Position numbers and translations under genes: made by a program. 64,000 nt of DNA, from NCBI GenBank assembly GCA_033026295.1, contig CM065179.1, positions 23,181,275 to 23,245,274 on the forward strand, read 5' to 3'. Shown piece after piece: positions 51,701-62,730 of the stretch; positions within the stretch are counted from its first letter, which is position 1, and each line of letters opens with the position of its first letter. Source of the DNA: Channa striata (Eukaryota > Chordata > Actinopteri > Anabantiformes > Channidae). The notes beneath the pieces are model-generated. The model saw only the letters and a list, made by a program, of their open reading frames with translations. It did no database searches and was not told the origin of the DNA.

Positions 51701-54700
51701 AAGTGAAACTCTGCTTCTCTGTAAGCCAAGAGGAAGACATTTTGTAGCTGCCTTAGAGTTTGAATAATATGCCTGGTTTGTCACACCCATCTGGTCATTA
51801 CTACTTCTGTTAAATTACATCAGGGCATGTATGCATATTCACAGGTCCTTCACAACACTTCCCCATTTACACAAGCAGTAACAAGAAAAATAGATCCCAA
51901 GATGTAGGCATGTCAGTTCTACAGGGTCATGCAACTAAATGTCCACAATTTTTTTTTGAGAATGGTTTAAAAATAGTGGCCTTTTCGTGTGACTGAGGAA
52001 GGCATAATCGTGTAAGTGAGCACTGAGTGTTAAGGTGACTGTCCGGCAACAATTTCACTAGTGAAAGAATGCACGGTATCAAGGGTTTGCTACAAAACAG
52101 CACTAACTAATTTAAGTAGTTTAACCAAAGATTTCCTATTGGGTCACTGGCATGACTTGTTGGTGTTTCAGGAGGTACAATGCTATGACAAACCTAATTT
52201 TTGTGGTCATTGTGCTTACACAAATTTTTACTGTTCATATGTGGTTTAACCCAGTCACAGTGACTGAACACGGGGTTATCACAAGAATTCAGAGTAATTG
52301 CAGAAAACAAACGAGCTAAATTTAGCTTCAAATGTCAGGAACTAAAATAACAATTTCAAGAACACCATTATTGGCTAAGCTAAGAAAAATATAGCCTCAG
52401 TAATGACTGCTCAATATTCACACAGATAAAGTTATTGTAGTATTAAGACCAGAGATTGAAAAATTAATTAAGAGGCTCTGTTATTCAACTGCAACCCGCC
52501 CAATCACTCGCTTTCAATCCTCCTGATGATTTGGTTTCGGACATGCACCTTTTGTGACAACGACCAGATAACGTCAGAATTCCAGTGCTTGTCTGAAAGG
52601 GGCTTAAGCCTCACCTTAAGTTGTTTATCCTTCTTCTTTCGCACCTCCTCCCACTCATTGACAATTCGCCCCCAGAGAATCCAGGAGTCCTCCTCCAAGT
52701 GGGAGAGGTTGGAGGAGGCGGAGGAGCTGGACACCAGCGAGGAGCCACTGTTTCGCCTCGAGCCATTCATGGAGCGCAGCGATTTGCTGTCTGTCTCCAG
52801 CAGCCTGTGGAAATGTGAAACAGCTGGATGCTCCATGAACATTTCATAAACTTGTGAAATATACTACCAGCAACTTTTTGTTTCAATAATTTATCAAAAG
52901 CCAGTTGAGATGTCTCTTTTAAAATACAATATTGTGTCATGTTGTGTCAAGCATGTTCATGCATCACCAAGACCCAGATATCAATTTCACTGAAGTGATC
53001 TTGAGCAAATAAATTAAAACATATTGCACATCACCAGACCTTTACAGATATGCTGAATACGTGTATTTAAAGTGAGTTTTTAAATTATGCTAAATCTGGA
53101 ATCAGAGCCAGACAATTTGTACATTTATGACTCAGGCAAACCAACAAACCACAACTGGTGTTAAAAACAATGCCACCCACATTTCTAGGGCAGCGCTAGA
53201 AATGAAAGCGCCTATTTAGCTCTTTCATTTGCTACTTTGCACAGAAGTTTGAGAGCTTTATAACTGTAAAATAATATACTCTATAACATCATCAGCAATC
53301 AATTGACATTAATGCAAGCCTCAGAAATCATCTTACTGAAATTTGATATAGAAATTTGAAACAACATTTTTACTCAAGAAAAAGTCCTATATTAAAGGGT
53401 CGTAAAATCATCTCTACTAACCAGGAGGAATGGCACACATTAAATTTCTACTGGCACTTGCTTAAAGCATGTCCAGTGGAGGTCAGTGGAATATTTCCTA
53501 ACCCATTATGTCTGAGCCCTGGTCCCCATCTAATGTGGCTTGCTGGGACTGAAAGCTAGAGCAATTTGATTTTCAGCGGGTTAGTCTTGTACTGTATCAC
53601 TCTTATCAGTGTTTTACTAGGGTTAGTTCAAAGACGACCTGATCCAGGATCCGTGTGCGGAGAAAAGAAGCTGTGACACCCAACCTTTGTGGCACAGAGA
53701 ACCTGATGATAGTCACACAAAGGCTCAGACACCTAATCTCGGAAAAAGGCCTGGGCCTCTCCATGGAGTTTATGACGTCATTGAAAGGGCTCTCTGAATG
53801 TCTAGGGTTACAGCCAAATTTGGGTTGCATGGGAGGAAGTTAAATGAACAACCAGAAAGACCACCCTGCAAGAAAGCTTAGACATTTAGCTAAAAAGGGA
53901 ACAAAATGGGTATTTTTTAGCAAGAGTTTAGAGGGACATTCCTGCTGTTTAAACATTTCAGTAAGGTCATCATGAACAGTTATGCACTCTGCTGAATAAG
54001 CCTTGCCTAGATATGAACCTGAACATACTAAAAGCTTTGCTAATCATTCACCAGTAGTCAAACAGGTCTAAAGCTGAAAGCTTGATATAAAATACAAGAG
54101 ACAAAATGAAAGGAAATTGTGCTTGTGTTTGGTCAAGCATTATTTGCAGTTATTAAAGGAAACCTTATTACATTTTAAGCTAGGACAAAAGCCAAACAAA
54201 TAAAGAGACAATGACGGTTGCATTTCATGACTTCAATTTGCAGTTCATTACAGCAGCAGAAAAAGCCATTAAATTCTAGTCACCTCACCAAGTTAAACTC
54301 ATGATGTGCTCCTTGTGTCTGGTTTTAGGAATTCTGGAACAGTGGCATGTCTGATTCACAGATCGCAGCAGTCAGCATTGGATTTCTGAGTCCGTTTGAC
54401 ACTACGAATGCTTGTACCTTTTATCTGCTCTCTAGGGTCCAAAGGCCTCACCAAACACAAAAACATTTGGTAAGCAAGGACACGTCCCAGTGTCTATTAT
54501 ATACACATGAATGGCAAAGTCCTGCCTCCTTTGCCCAGTTTGTAAAAATCTTATAGCTTACCATATAGACAAATTGATAAAACTTGTTCAAATGGTGCGT
54601 GTCATTATGTTGCTACACGGTGGTTTAGAAAAAAGATTTCCAGCGTTGCATTTCCAGTCAGAAGCAAAGCATTGCCACGGAGAAATGCATCTCTTATGAA

Positions 54701-56536
54701 AAGGCGCAGCTGTGATTCTATGTGTTGGGGTGAAAGCAGGGGTCAAAGGCCAGAGGAACTATGAGTCCCTTGACACTTTTAACTTCTGTTCACCAGATGG
54801 GAGTCCACACAGACCTTCATAAAGCACTTCATGAAGAAAATTAAACATTTCTCTGATTGCTTTGGATCCCCGCTATTGAGGAACAGCATCACAAAAAGTG
54901 TCATTTGGCATTCTGGTGCAGTGGCAGTTGTGGGCGTACCGATGAGTCACCAACCTCTGCATTCAAAAGTACTTTACTGTGTTCTTCTCTTGCGTTCGCC
55001 GTCACATACTCCCAAACTTTGAACTGCATGCCTGGTTTCCATGCTGACACCTTGTGCACTAGCCATGGTTGACAATCACAACGCAGAAAGAATTCAAGTT
55101 GGCAAGAGACAAATGTTGCATCACCCCGTAAAAGTACTTTAGTCTGACGTGAACAATGAGCACCTTAGGGACAGCGGCATACTGTTTATCTCTTATTCAC
55201 AACTGACTTTTACTTTATTTAATATTCAAACAAACCCATCTACTGAGCATGCTAAAAGGGACACATTGGAAGTGAAGTTTGGAGTCTTGGGGTTAGACAA
55301 CCTAAAATGACAAACTAGCCAAAAGCTGACAATATTAGTTCAAAACTTATTTACAATTTACAATTGTTCTGAAGCAAGCAATTTTTTTAATTTAACAATA
55401 TTTAATCTGTATTCTCCAGTTGGTCACAGCCTGCTGGACATTACCCACATGCCTGTCTATCTGTGTTAAGAATAAAAGGGGGGTAATAATAATGATAGGA
55501 TTGGAATATGAACCACGTGAACAAAACCAGGCAAAAGAGAGAAGAGAGGCAATTGAGTGACCTTTATGTTGTTTAATAACAATAAACTGACATTCCACCT
55601 AATTTAGTCAGCATTGGAGAGGAAACAAAACACATTCACTCCAAGTGACTACTTAATAAAGCTGATAATATAGCCAATAGTGTACAAAATAATAGTTAAA
55701 CAGTTACTCCTTTGATGAACCTATGATATAAAAACATCTTTTCACTATTTTGCTTATTAAGTAATTTCATTTTTTATATTTATTGATCTACAATGTTAAA
55801 AATTGTACTGAATGAGAATGTGTCTCAACTTTTGACTGATAACATGTGCCAAGTCACTTATTCTTTATACAGCTTTAAATGAAAAATTTAATTATAGAAT
55901 ATCTATGTAATGGTCAACTCAACTAATAGTTAATAACAATATTACTATAACCAGCACAACAAGCAAGCAAATACTATACTTCCTGGGGAAGTTTAACTTG
56001 TTTGGGTTGTGTAGGAAACTAATAACACAACAGATTTTCACCTTTCTGTGCATAGAAACCGGTTATATAACATTGTATTCTTCTAATAAACAAACTAGGC
56101 TTTTTCCCTCAGGACTTCCCCCTCAAAACAAAAAAAAAACCAAGGAAGTCCTCTTCATATTCAATGAACTTTAAAACTCACATGCTTTGTCTTCTAGTCT
56201 AATGTTAAAATATTGTACTGACTTTGAAAGTCTACCTAAGATGTACCTTGAACCTTACCTAATGTCAAGCTGACAGGCTTGAGAAACATCACAGTCTGCT
56301 TACCTGTTCTGCTCCTCAAGCTTGGCAAGGAGTTCCACATCATCAGGACTGAGCTGAACAGGTGAGGACGGTGACAGAGCAGGTGAGGACAGAGATGTAG
56401 AGGAGGAGGTAGCAGTGGTCTGCAGGGATGTGGGCGTGGCCACCTGGCTAGCCATCTGACTGACCGTGTGGGACACCGAGTTCTTCACCCATGAGAGAGT
56501 AGAACTCAGTTTACCAGCAACCTTGTCTGTCGCCAC
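31478..56536 (-). CDS. EVI5: EVI5 TBC-domain Rab GTPase-activating protein, 19 exons, N-terminus incomplete
   Basis: The exons, first found to last, are 56304-56536, 52615-52804, 50676-50900, 50439-50513, 50195-50320, 49935-50078, 48936-49025, 48683-48780, 48002-48062, 46776-46829, 45665-45697, 45108-45260, 44307-44438, 43672-43812, 43373-43531, 42851-42997, 42233-42328, 36431-36526 and 31478-31744. The phases join into 839 residues after the missing start. The order is a Ser/Pro-rich N-terminus, the conserved GSRRNSGSSLVSSSSASSN, a TBC domain, then a long coiled coil and an acidic tail ending STTV. VATDKVAGKLSSTLSW and the STTV end mark EVI5, not EVI5L. EVI5 is a centrosome/midbody and endosome protein, a GAP reported for Rab11, and a stabiliser of EMI1. 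The gene lies upstream of GFI1 in tandem, as in mammals. The first exon found opens at V with no ATG, so a 5' coding exon is still missing; an internal in-frame ATG (MASQVATP) is a weaker alternative start. Confidence 0.94.
33121..33161. repeat. perfect 18-bp inverted repeat with 5-nt loop
   Basis: Left arm 33121-33138 (CAATAGTGCATAATGAAT), loop TAAGT, right arm 33144-33161 is the exact reverse complement. It lies in the last EVI5 intron, just left of the LINE-like fragment, and no coding sequence overlaps it. It could fold into a stable hairpin in either transcript strand. Confidence 0.9.
33170..33836 (+). mobile_element. LINE 3' end fragment (L2/CR1-type suspected)
   Basis: The text resembles the widespread fish non-LTR element tail: GTGGAACCAGCTCCCAGTCC, GCAGACACCCTCTCTACTTT, TTTGATAAAGCTTATAGTTG, and the end AAAGTGCCCTGAGATGACTT followed by ATAAATAAAGTTCAATTGAA. 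Short ATTGAA-type ends are typical of L2-like LINEs. It has no intact reverse transcriptase. It is inserted in the last EVI5 intron, antisense to EVI5. The clade is by memory only. Confidence 0.65.
33837..36430 (-). other. EVI5: EVI5 last intron, right part
   Basis: No exon is seen. It contains a poly-A tract near 35741-35758, and a fragment near 34527 (CAGCCACAGCATTAACA) that resembles the start of common fish DNA-transposon repeats. Confidence 0.5.
36527..42232 (-). other. EVI5: large EVI5 coiled-coil intron
   Basis: This 5.7-kb intron separates the exons ending LEIQ and starting KEEG. No further exon is needed, because the flanking residues are adjacent in human EVI5. A poly-T run lies near 38656-38671. 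No recognised element was found. Confidence 0.55.
45729..45757. repeat. AG microsatellite
   Basis: An (AG)n tract about 30 nt long lies about 30 nt outside the 33-nt EVI5 exon. On the EVI5 (minus) strand it is a CT-rich pyrimidine run upstream of that exon's acceptor. Confidence 0.85.
47180..47993 (+). pseudogene. Tc1/mariner-like transposase remnant in an EVI5 intron
   Basis: The plus strand reads GMNSEVFR, then NNPKHTAKTFIKAKKSD and LQWLSQSPDLN. These match the catalytic core of fish Tc1/mariner transposases (DPKHTAK and the W-SQSPDLN region). The right end has the element-like AAATACTTCTGGACAAGACT. No matching left inverted repeat was seen, and the frame is interrupted, so it is dead. It lies antisense in the intron between EVI5 exons 46776-46829 and 48002-48062. 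The second DDE region differs from the intact family pattern, for example N in place of the usual D before PKHT. Confidence 0.8.
48683..50900 (-). other. EVI5: EVI5 TBC (Rab-GAP) domain exons
   Basis: Six exons (50676-50900, 50439-50513, 50195-50320, 49935-50078, 48936-49025, 48683-48780) encode the TBC domain from KGIPHHFRAIVWQLL to about the VIPHQLD region. Both catalytic fingers are present: the arginine of the IxxDxxR motif (IRRDIARTYP) and the glutamine of VGYCQGSAF. The domain should therefore be GAP-competent. The following exon sequence, KYNAKKMKKLEKEY, leads into the coiled coil. Confidence 0.93.
50901..52614 (-). other. EVI5: EVI5 intron
   Basis: No exon or recognised repeat apart from a short GT run near 51381. 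The flanking exons are contiguous in the human protein. Confidence 0.5.
52805..56303 (-). other. EVI5: EVI5 intron between N-terminal coding exons
   Basis: This 3.5-kb AT-rich intron splits an AGG arginine codon (EEQN-R-LLETD). No further exon is needed. Open frames here are short and lack family similarity. Confidence 0.5.
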
Positions 56537-57140
56537 CTACAGAGGAGGGAAAAGACATTCGAGTTCACTGCAGTGACAAAAACCAGCAACACGATGAAAG
56601 AAACATTTTCCATCCTTGTTACAGGGCTACTTAATTTGTACCTTCAATACCAACTGCTATAATTTTTATCTAGTTGCTCCTCAACATGTGAAATAATAAC
56701 ATAATTTAGTATTTTTTGCAGCTATATACAGATGTCTCAATCCAAGTTTAACTGCACATTTCCTTATGTGTAACTTTTTCCAACTCACAACTAAACTATG
56801 GTCCCCTGTGTGTTTTAGGTTTTAGGAACTTCCTATACAGACCTCAACACTTTACACCACAAAGACATCTCATTTGCACTGGGTTACAATAACTTGCTTC
56901 TGTTATCTTATAAACACTATACACTGTCATAAGTTTCATCTTTCATAGGATACTTGTGTGAAGGCAGCATGAAAAATTACAACACATATTCTAAGGTCAC
57001 TGACCACTAATTTAAAAACACTAAATACATCTTGCATACCATAGAGGGATTTTTGTTTCTAAATAAAATCAAATGAGAAATGAACTGCGTATTAAGAGCC
57101 TATAACACCTGCCTGCACGGGATGGGGGAAGGATTCCTAC

Positions 57141-57200
57141 CTGGCTCTGGCTTTTTGATGCCAACAAACTTCATGAAGAATTCCAGTTTGCATTGATCAA
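57141..57200 (-). other. EVI5: candidate upstream EVI5 exon (unproven)
   Basis: A strong minus-strand donor (CCAG then GTAGGAAT) ends at 57141. In the phase that joins the V-first exon at 56536 it reads LLASKSQSQ. No in-frame ATG is present after the upstream in-frame TGA, so either it uses an internal acceptor near 57168 or it is non-coding. The human exon at this point ends SGKQ. Confidence 0.25.
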
Positions 57201-57847
57201 GAGAACAGCCTAAAAATCTGCATAAATTAAATAGTAGTGACACTCTTCTGAACCTCCGACTGAATTAATGACACACTGCTCTGAAGTCATATGCTGATCA
57301 TACTGTCAAGAAGGGTCAAAGTGCTACATGGCAGATAGTGCTTCGTTATGTCTCCAGACGAAATCAGTATTCAACAGGAAGTCTAGCGCTGTACTCAGCA
57401 GATAAAAAATTCACCTTACACCCAAGATACAGAATTATTCTGCCTTCTGTTTCAACCCAACAGGAAGTCAGGACACTGCCACCAGGCAGGAAACCAATCA
57501 TTTCATACATCTTACACTGTGTAAAAATGATGAGTCATGTCTCTGCGAGTATCTGCTCTACACAGTGCCAAAGGTATACAGGTTAAGGAGAAAAAACAAA
57601 AGGAGGTGGAGGAAAAGATGTGGTCAATGTGGTGACAGGAGCGTGTTACAGTACAGACAAACAATATGCTAGCTAAGGTTTTTTGCCACACAGTTACTTT
57701 CGGTTAGCCCAAACCACAGAGAGGGATTTTAATTCAACACTATTAACTTAACTTGATTAAATGCAAAGGCTGAGTAAAATCTTAACCCTAAAAATATGTT
57801 CTTATTTTTACACCGGAAAGTTTTTCGGTTCAAAACATTCAAAACTG

Positions 57848-58048
57848 GTTTCCTCCCCCAGTTCAAAGACATGCATGTTAGGTTAACTGTGGATTCTAAA
57901 TTGCCTGTAGGGGTGCATGTGTGAATGAATGGTTTCTGTGTATGTCTCTCTGTGTTAGCCCTGTGATAAACTGTGTACCCTGCATCTCCCTCAAAGACAG
58001 CTGGGATGGGGCCCCTATGACCCTGAACAGAATAAGCACCTAAAGATA
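57848..58048 (+). repeat. teleost dispersed repeat, plus orientation
   Basis: Contains TTTCCTCC, GACATGCATGTTAGGTTAAC, AATTGCCTGTAGGGGTG, CTGTGTACCCTGCATCTC and ACAGCTGGGATGGGGCC. It is a diverged relative of the minus-strand copy at 13035-13320. The open frames through it (57729-58286, minus) are repeat noise. Confidence 0.65.
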
Positions 58049-58574
58049 CTGCATTGACGGCAGGAGGACTCAATTCTATGAGACTGAATGCACAGCAGCA
58101 GGCAGGTGGTGCATAAGCTTTTACTGTTTCCATAACACCACCCTTCCCCTGACCTCTCTGTCTGTCTGGCCATATTTGCTGACCTCCATCAACACTATGA
58201 CACCTAAAATAACAGTACATCATCCTGTAAATCCTACAGGGTGGATGTGTTAAAGCTGCATGGATGGATGATAGCATGAAACCCAACTTACAGTCACAGT
58301 GATAGTTGCGCTAGTCAGAAAAACAGCAATTGCTGTTAAAACAACATGAACGCATATATATATATTATATACACACACTATATGTACACAAACAGTATCT
58401 ATACACAGTATAAATATTATTTTTCATATAACCCATCAAATCAACACCCCCACCCCCCAATCAGGCTGTCATTATCGCAAATAACAGGAATCACACCTGT
58501 AACAGACAAATCCTTATCCTGCATCGAACAAGACTGTTCCATGGCTTTGTGCTACACAAACATTAAAAATTGCA

Positions 58575-58856
58575 CAGATCAGGAATAACGTTATGACCAC
58601 ATTTAATACAATTGCTATGCCCTGATTTCTACTTTTACAAGGTTATAATTTCTCAGTTTTTAGGTTGAATCTGCCTGAAACTGAAAGGGGATAATTAAAC
58701 AATGAGTTTATTATTGAGGTCAAAGTGGGTAGTGGAGTCTTACGGGAGGACATTATGAGAAGAGGTAGTTCTAATGTTTTGGCCACCTCATTCATTTTAA
58801 ATAGGGTGGATTGGATTAAATTGCACAAGTGGTCATGCACATGTTATGCATGATTG
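58575..58856. mobile_element. MITE-like DNA transposon copy 2
   Basis: Starts CAGATCAGGAATAACGTTAT and ends GTTATGCATGATTG, the imperfect inverted termini seen at 4041-4388. It is shorter than copy 1 by about 65 nt and clearly diverged, so neither copy is recent. It has no coding capacity. Confidence 0.7.
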
Positions 58857-61800
58857 CTGTACTAACTCAGTTTTCAGTTGACACATTTTTGCTATTCAGC
58901 AATTAGCAATATGGAGCTTAAGGGCCTTTGAGAATAAATTGGAAAATTATTATAAATTGTCACGGTTAACATATAAATTGTCACAGTTAAAAAACATATA
59001 TCAAAAATAACAAGATATTCTAGGCTAATAATAAAAACTAATGTGGAAAAACGATTCCTAAAAAGCTGAATTTGCCCGTTTGTGTCTTATGGAAATGTTT
59101 CTTTACAGCCTATCGAAATCTAGCCTTGCATCTCTTCTGTATGGTATAAAGTTTTTTTTTAAATCTTGACCTTAAATGTGTGATGCCATGCAGAACTAAT
59201 TCCAAAAAGTCTTTACAATGTGGGCTACGGTAGTTCTGAGAAGGATGGACCTCTTTAGGCATTAGCCAATTATTATATTATAAACCCTATTCCTGATGTT
59301 CAGAAGCTTGGAAACAAAACAAGCAAGCAACAGCAACAAAAAAACCTAAACATTGCCATATGGTGATTTATATTTTATGCTTACTAAGGAAAAGCTGAAG
59401 CCACTACTCAGAAAGCAGGTCTAAAATTTCGTCAATTTAGTCAAGACAGGGAACGCAGTGCTTTGAGAGATGCTCATGTCCAGGTGGCCTTAAAAGACAT
59501 TCTTTCTAGCCAACCAAGCCAACTGAAACAAGGCTTCCCTATAAATCCTGGATACAGAGATTGTTTCTGCTTTTGTTTGCCAAAGAACTGAAAGGGGCCC
59601 TGCAAAGTAACATGCATAGCTAATGAAACCCACAGCAAGACAAGAAGAAAGACTCAGCAAAACGACTTCAAGACGATTGGGGAACTGAGAAAGACTAACG
59701 GCAGAACAGTGAAGCATTTCCTTTTGACAAATTCTAAATGCAAAACATCCAGTGATCGAAAACAGACCAGGCATAAAGACTAAATACTGGAGTTGGGACA
59801 AATAAAACTTCACTTCTATCTAGCTGTTTTTACATTTGTGACCCATGATGAAATTTTGGCAAGTTTACCTTGCCTTTCTCTCTCTTCCTTACACATACTA
59901 TTCCTGAGCAGTGATTCCGAACAAACATGTCTGGCCCAGCAAGAGAGAGCATGGCCATCTTCAGGGAAACACATTGTCTGTGAATATAGCTTTGTGGTAG
60001 CGTGGGAAATGAAATGTGGTAGCTTTAGCCTAATTTCAATCAGCAATACTAACACAACTTGTAGTAACATAAACTGCTGCAGATGACCTAAAATGGCAGC
60101 TACTAAGCATTTTGTGATTATGCTAAAATCTGTTGGGGTATATGGTCTTTCATCAGCTACATCTAGATCACTGTTCACAAATTGTTTGGGGGTAAATTTT
60201 TCCTTTTTTGGTCAACAGTTTCTTCTTCATTAACTGCACATTCATTCCTACTCTTTATATATGTAATTATTTTACAGCTGCATAACAATGCAGCTAAAAG
60301 CAGAATTTGGCAAATCCCCTGCTCCTCTAGATAAAGTAAAGTCAAAGTAAAGGTTCAAGAATGCCACTTTTTTTTTAATACTTTTAATAGAAAGACGCTA
60401 TAAAAATCCAGTTGTAGAGAGGTACTTTAAAAGCTCTGTGTGACCTAGACTCACTGAGAAGCATTTACAGCTTTGCATAGAAATTCACTTACTAGATATT
60501 TTTGTGTCAGGCTCACTCTTTTTTATTAATCTGAGAATTTCAATGATTTTTGCTTGATTCCAAGTTTTGCATCATTGTTAGTTAGATTTTATAATCATCA
60601 CTACCCAAAGGCCGGTGCAGAGTGTGACTGAGCATAAAGAGCGAAAAAGAGCTGTTTCAGAGAAGTGAGAGACAGTGCTCTGCAGTGCAGGATGAATTGA
60701 TCTCAAGTTTGTGCTACTGCTAGCTTATGTTGCATTTTATAGCTTTAATGTTTGTTCTCTGCATTTCCAGACGACTGAGGGTCAGAGTAAAGCTTCTAAA
60801 TAAATACATAAAGATGTGGAAATGCAACAAGTACTGCCATGTATGTTCTCTGACATGACAATATCTAGACTAACAGATAACGCTTACTGACTGGAACAAA
60901 AGTTAAATGTTACTCAGTGTTAATAACAAAGAATTAGTTAACAACCAATCAGAAAACCTATTACCTTACAGACGTAAACAATGCAATATTTAACAAAAGA
61001 CTTGCCAACTCAAGGACAGTAACTTAATTTAGACAAAAAAAATAAATCAAGTTTCATGAGAACTTTACAAGATTGGTAAGACAGTTGCATTATTTCCATT
61101 TTACACACATATATTCTTTTGTGCTCTACAAATTTCATAAATAAGTGAAAGCAAACATTAAACACTACAGCTTGGTGAATTAAAGACCATTTAAATCAGA
61201 TATAACAGAAAATTAAATTATACTAGCAAAACAGCGATGTTTCACCATAGAAAGTCTATGTCCTCATAATGAGTTATTAATTATTTCAATACATTAAATT
61301 GAGTATTTCTCAATTGTGCTTGGTGTTGTGTCCTTCTCAGGCTCTGTTGATTTAATGTCCAAATCTAGTGGTACTTCTTTCTTGAATCAACAAGCTGTTC
61401 AGTGCAGTAGCAAGTCATCCCTGTCACCAAAACATCTCAATTCTACAGGTCTACATTGAACTTCTCTTTACTCTCTTAACACCTTATGCTCACATAAACT
61501 ATCTGGGCTTTCACAAACTGCTGAGCTTTCTTTACAAACTCAAAAAAGGCTTTTAAACTTTTGGTGGGGTTTGATGCAACAAAGCTGCTCTGTTGTTGCA
61601 ACGTGCAAATCACTTCGCTACAGTTTGAGATAGAAATACACTTCACCAGAACACGGCCAATGCCACTGGCCAACGACCTACAGTAAATCCTTATGCTTAG
61701 GCTACACGCCATGGTGTCACATATCAAAACATGATGGTGGGCAGACAGTAAAAAGAGCCGTGCATTAGAGACAGCACAAGTCCCTGTTCCTTTTAAGGAT

Positions 61801-62247
61801 CGCTCATGTTGTGGTGAAATGGGGATTCAGCATCAAATTCAACAGTATGTCTTCCAGAAAGCTCCAACGTCGACAAGCTCGACGACGCTTAATGAAAAGG
61901 GTTGTATCAATATGACATTAGCGAGCAAAAAAGATTTTAACTATCTACAATATATTGATTTGTGTTTTGATTTTCTTTCCGGCAAAACCAAGACACTTTT
62001 ACAAACCAACTAAGACTTTAAACGCAAGCAGTTAATGCAGGTTAGGTTAACGTTAGCATCGCTGACAAGCCGTAATGCAAGCTAACATTCCGATTGTGTT
62101 TAGGAGTCAAGATACCCGGCATTACCCTGTTGTAATCTCAAATTATTCACAGCTACAAATGGATTACTAGGAGTGAGTTGGAGTTGGACTTCATTCCAGT
62201 GTTTAGACCGAGCCCGTGAAGCACAAGTACATTTAGGCTACATTTAC
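58857..62247 (-). other. EVI5: 5' intron region of EVI5
   Basis: AT-rich, with no recognisable exon, RNA gene or complete repeat. Open frames are short and unlike known families. Confidence 0.45.
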
Positions 62248-62600
62248 CGTGAAGCGTTTTTAGCCACCCGCAGCAGACGTCGCCTGCCTCCCATGCACAA
62301 AAGTACAGCTCGACTAGTCTCAGAAAGAAATGGGTTTCAGGTATTTTCCTAGAGTACAAAAGCTACACCGCCCTAGATAGTCTAGCTAGGTTTCCACTGG
62401 AAAGCTAGCCAATGTTAACTTAGCGTATTCCCATTGAGTCTTCGGTCCAACCCATGCAGCCGTATGATACGTGTACACAAGTGTCTGCACACGGCCAGGC
62501 AGCGGCCTAGCGAATGTTTACATCACACGGAGCATGCGCCGCTTCCCCCACTTTGGGGAAAGCGCTGCCGCCGAGCGTTTGTGACCGGCAACTGCACATG
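62248..62600 (-). promoter_or_regulatory. EVI5: probable EVI5 promoter and non-coding first exon
   Basis: This is the only CpG-rich patch upstream of EVI5. It carries an NRF1-like half site (GCATGCGCC, about 62533) and a minus-strand donor (CACG then GTAAAT) whose exon edge is 62248. Short ATGs in it do not join the EVI5 frame, so the exon is probably 5' UTR. In mammals RPL5 lies upstream of EVI5; no RPL5 exon was seen in the window. Confidence 0.45.
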
Positions 62601-62694
62601 AAAGATATTCATATTATTTTCCATTTATTCAAGTAAGGAGTACTTCTAATTAAAAAGTGAATACAGACGTCTACGCCGAGGCCAACGTCGTTAC

Positions 62695-62730
62695 CTGTGT
62701 CACCTATTAACATGCAACGCACTGGATAAT
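62695..62730 (-). other. possible alternative 5' exon end
   Basis: A donor-like ACACAG then GTAACG on the minus strand gives an exon edge at 62695. It could be an alternative EVI5 first exon. The right limit is arbitrary and there is no protein support. Confidence 0.2.

Noticed and set aside
57729..58286. 185-codon minus-strand ORF, the second longest in the window
   Set aside because: Most of it crosses the dispersed repeat at 57848-58048 and shows no protein family similarity.
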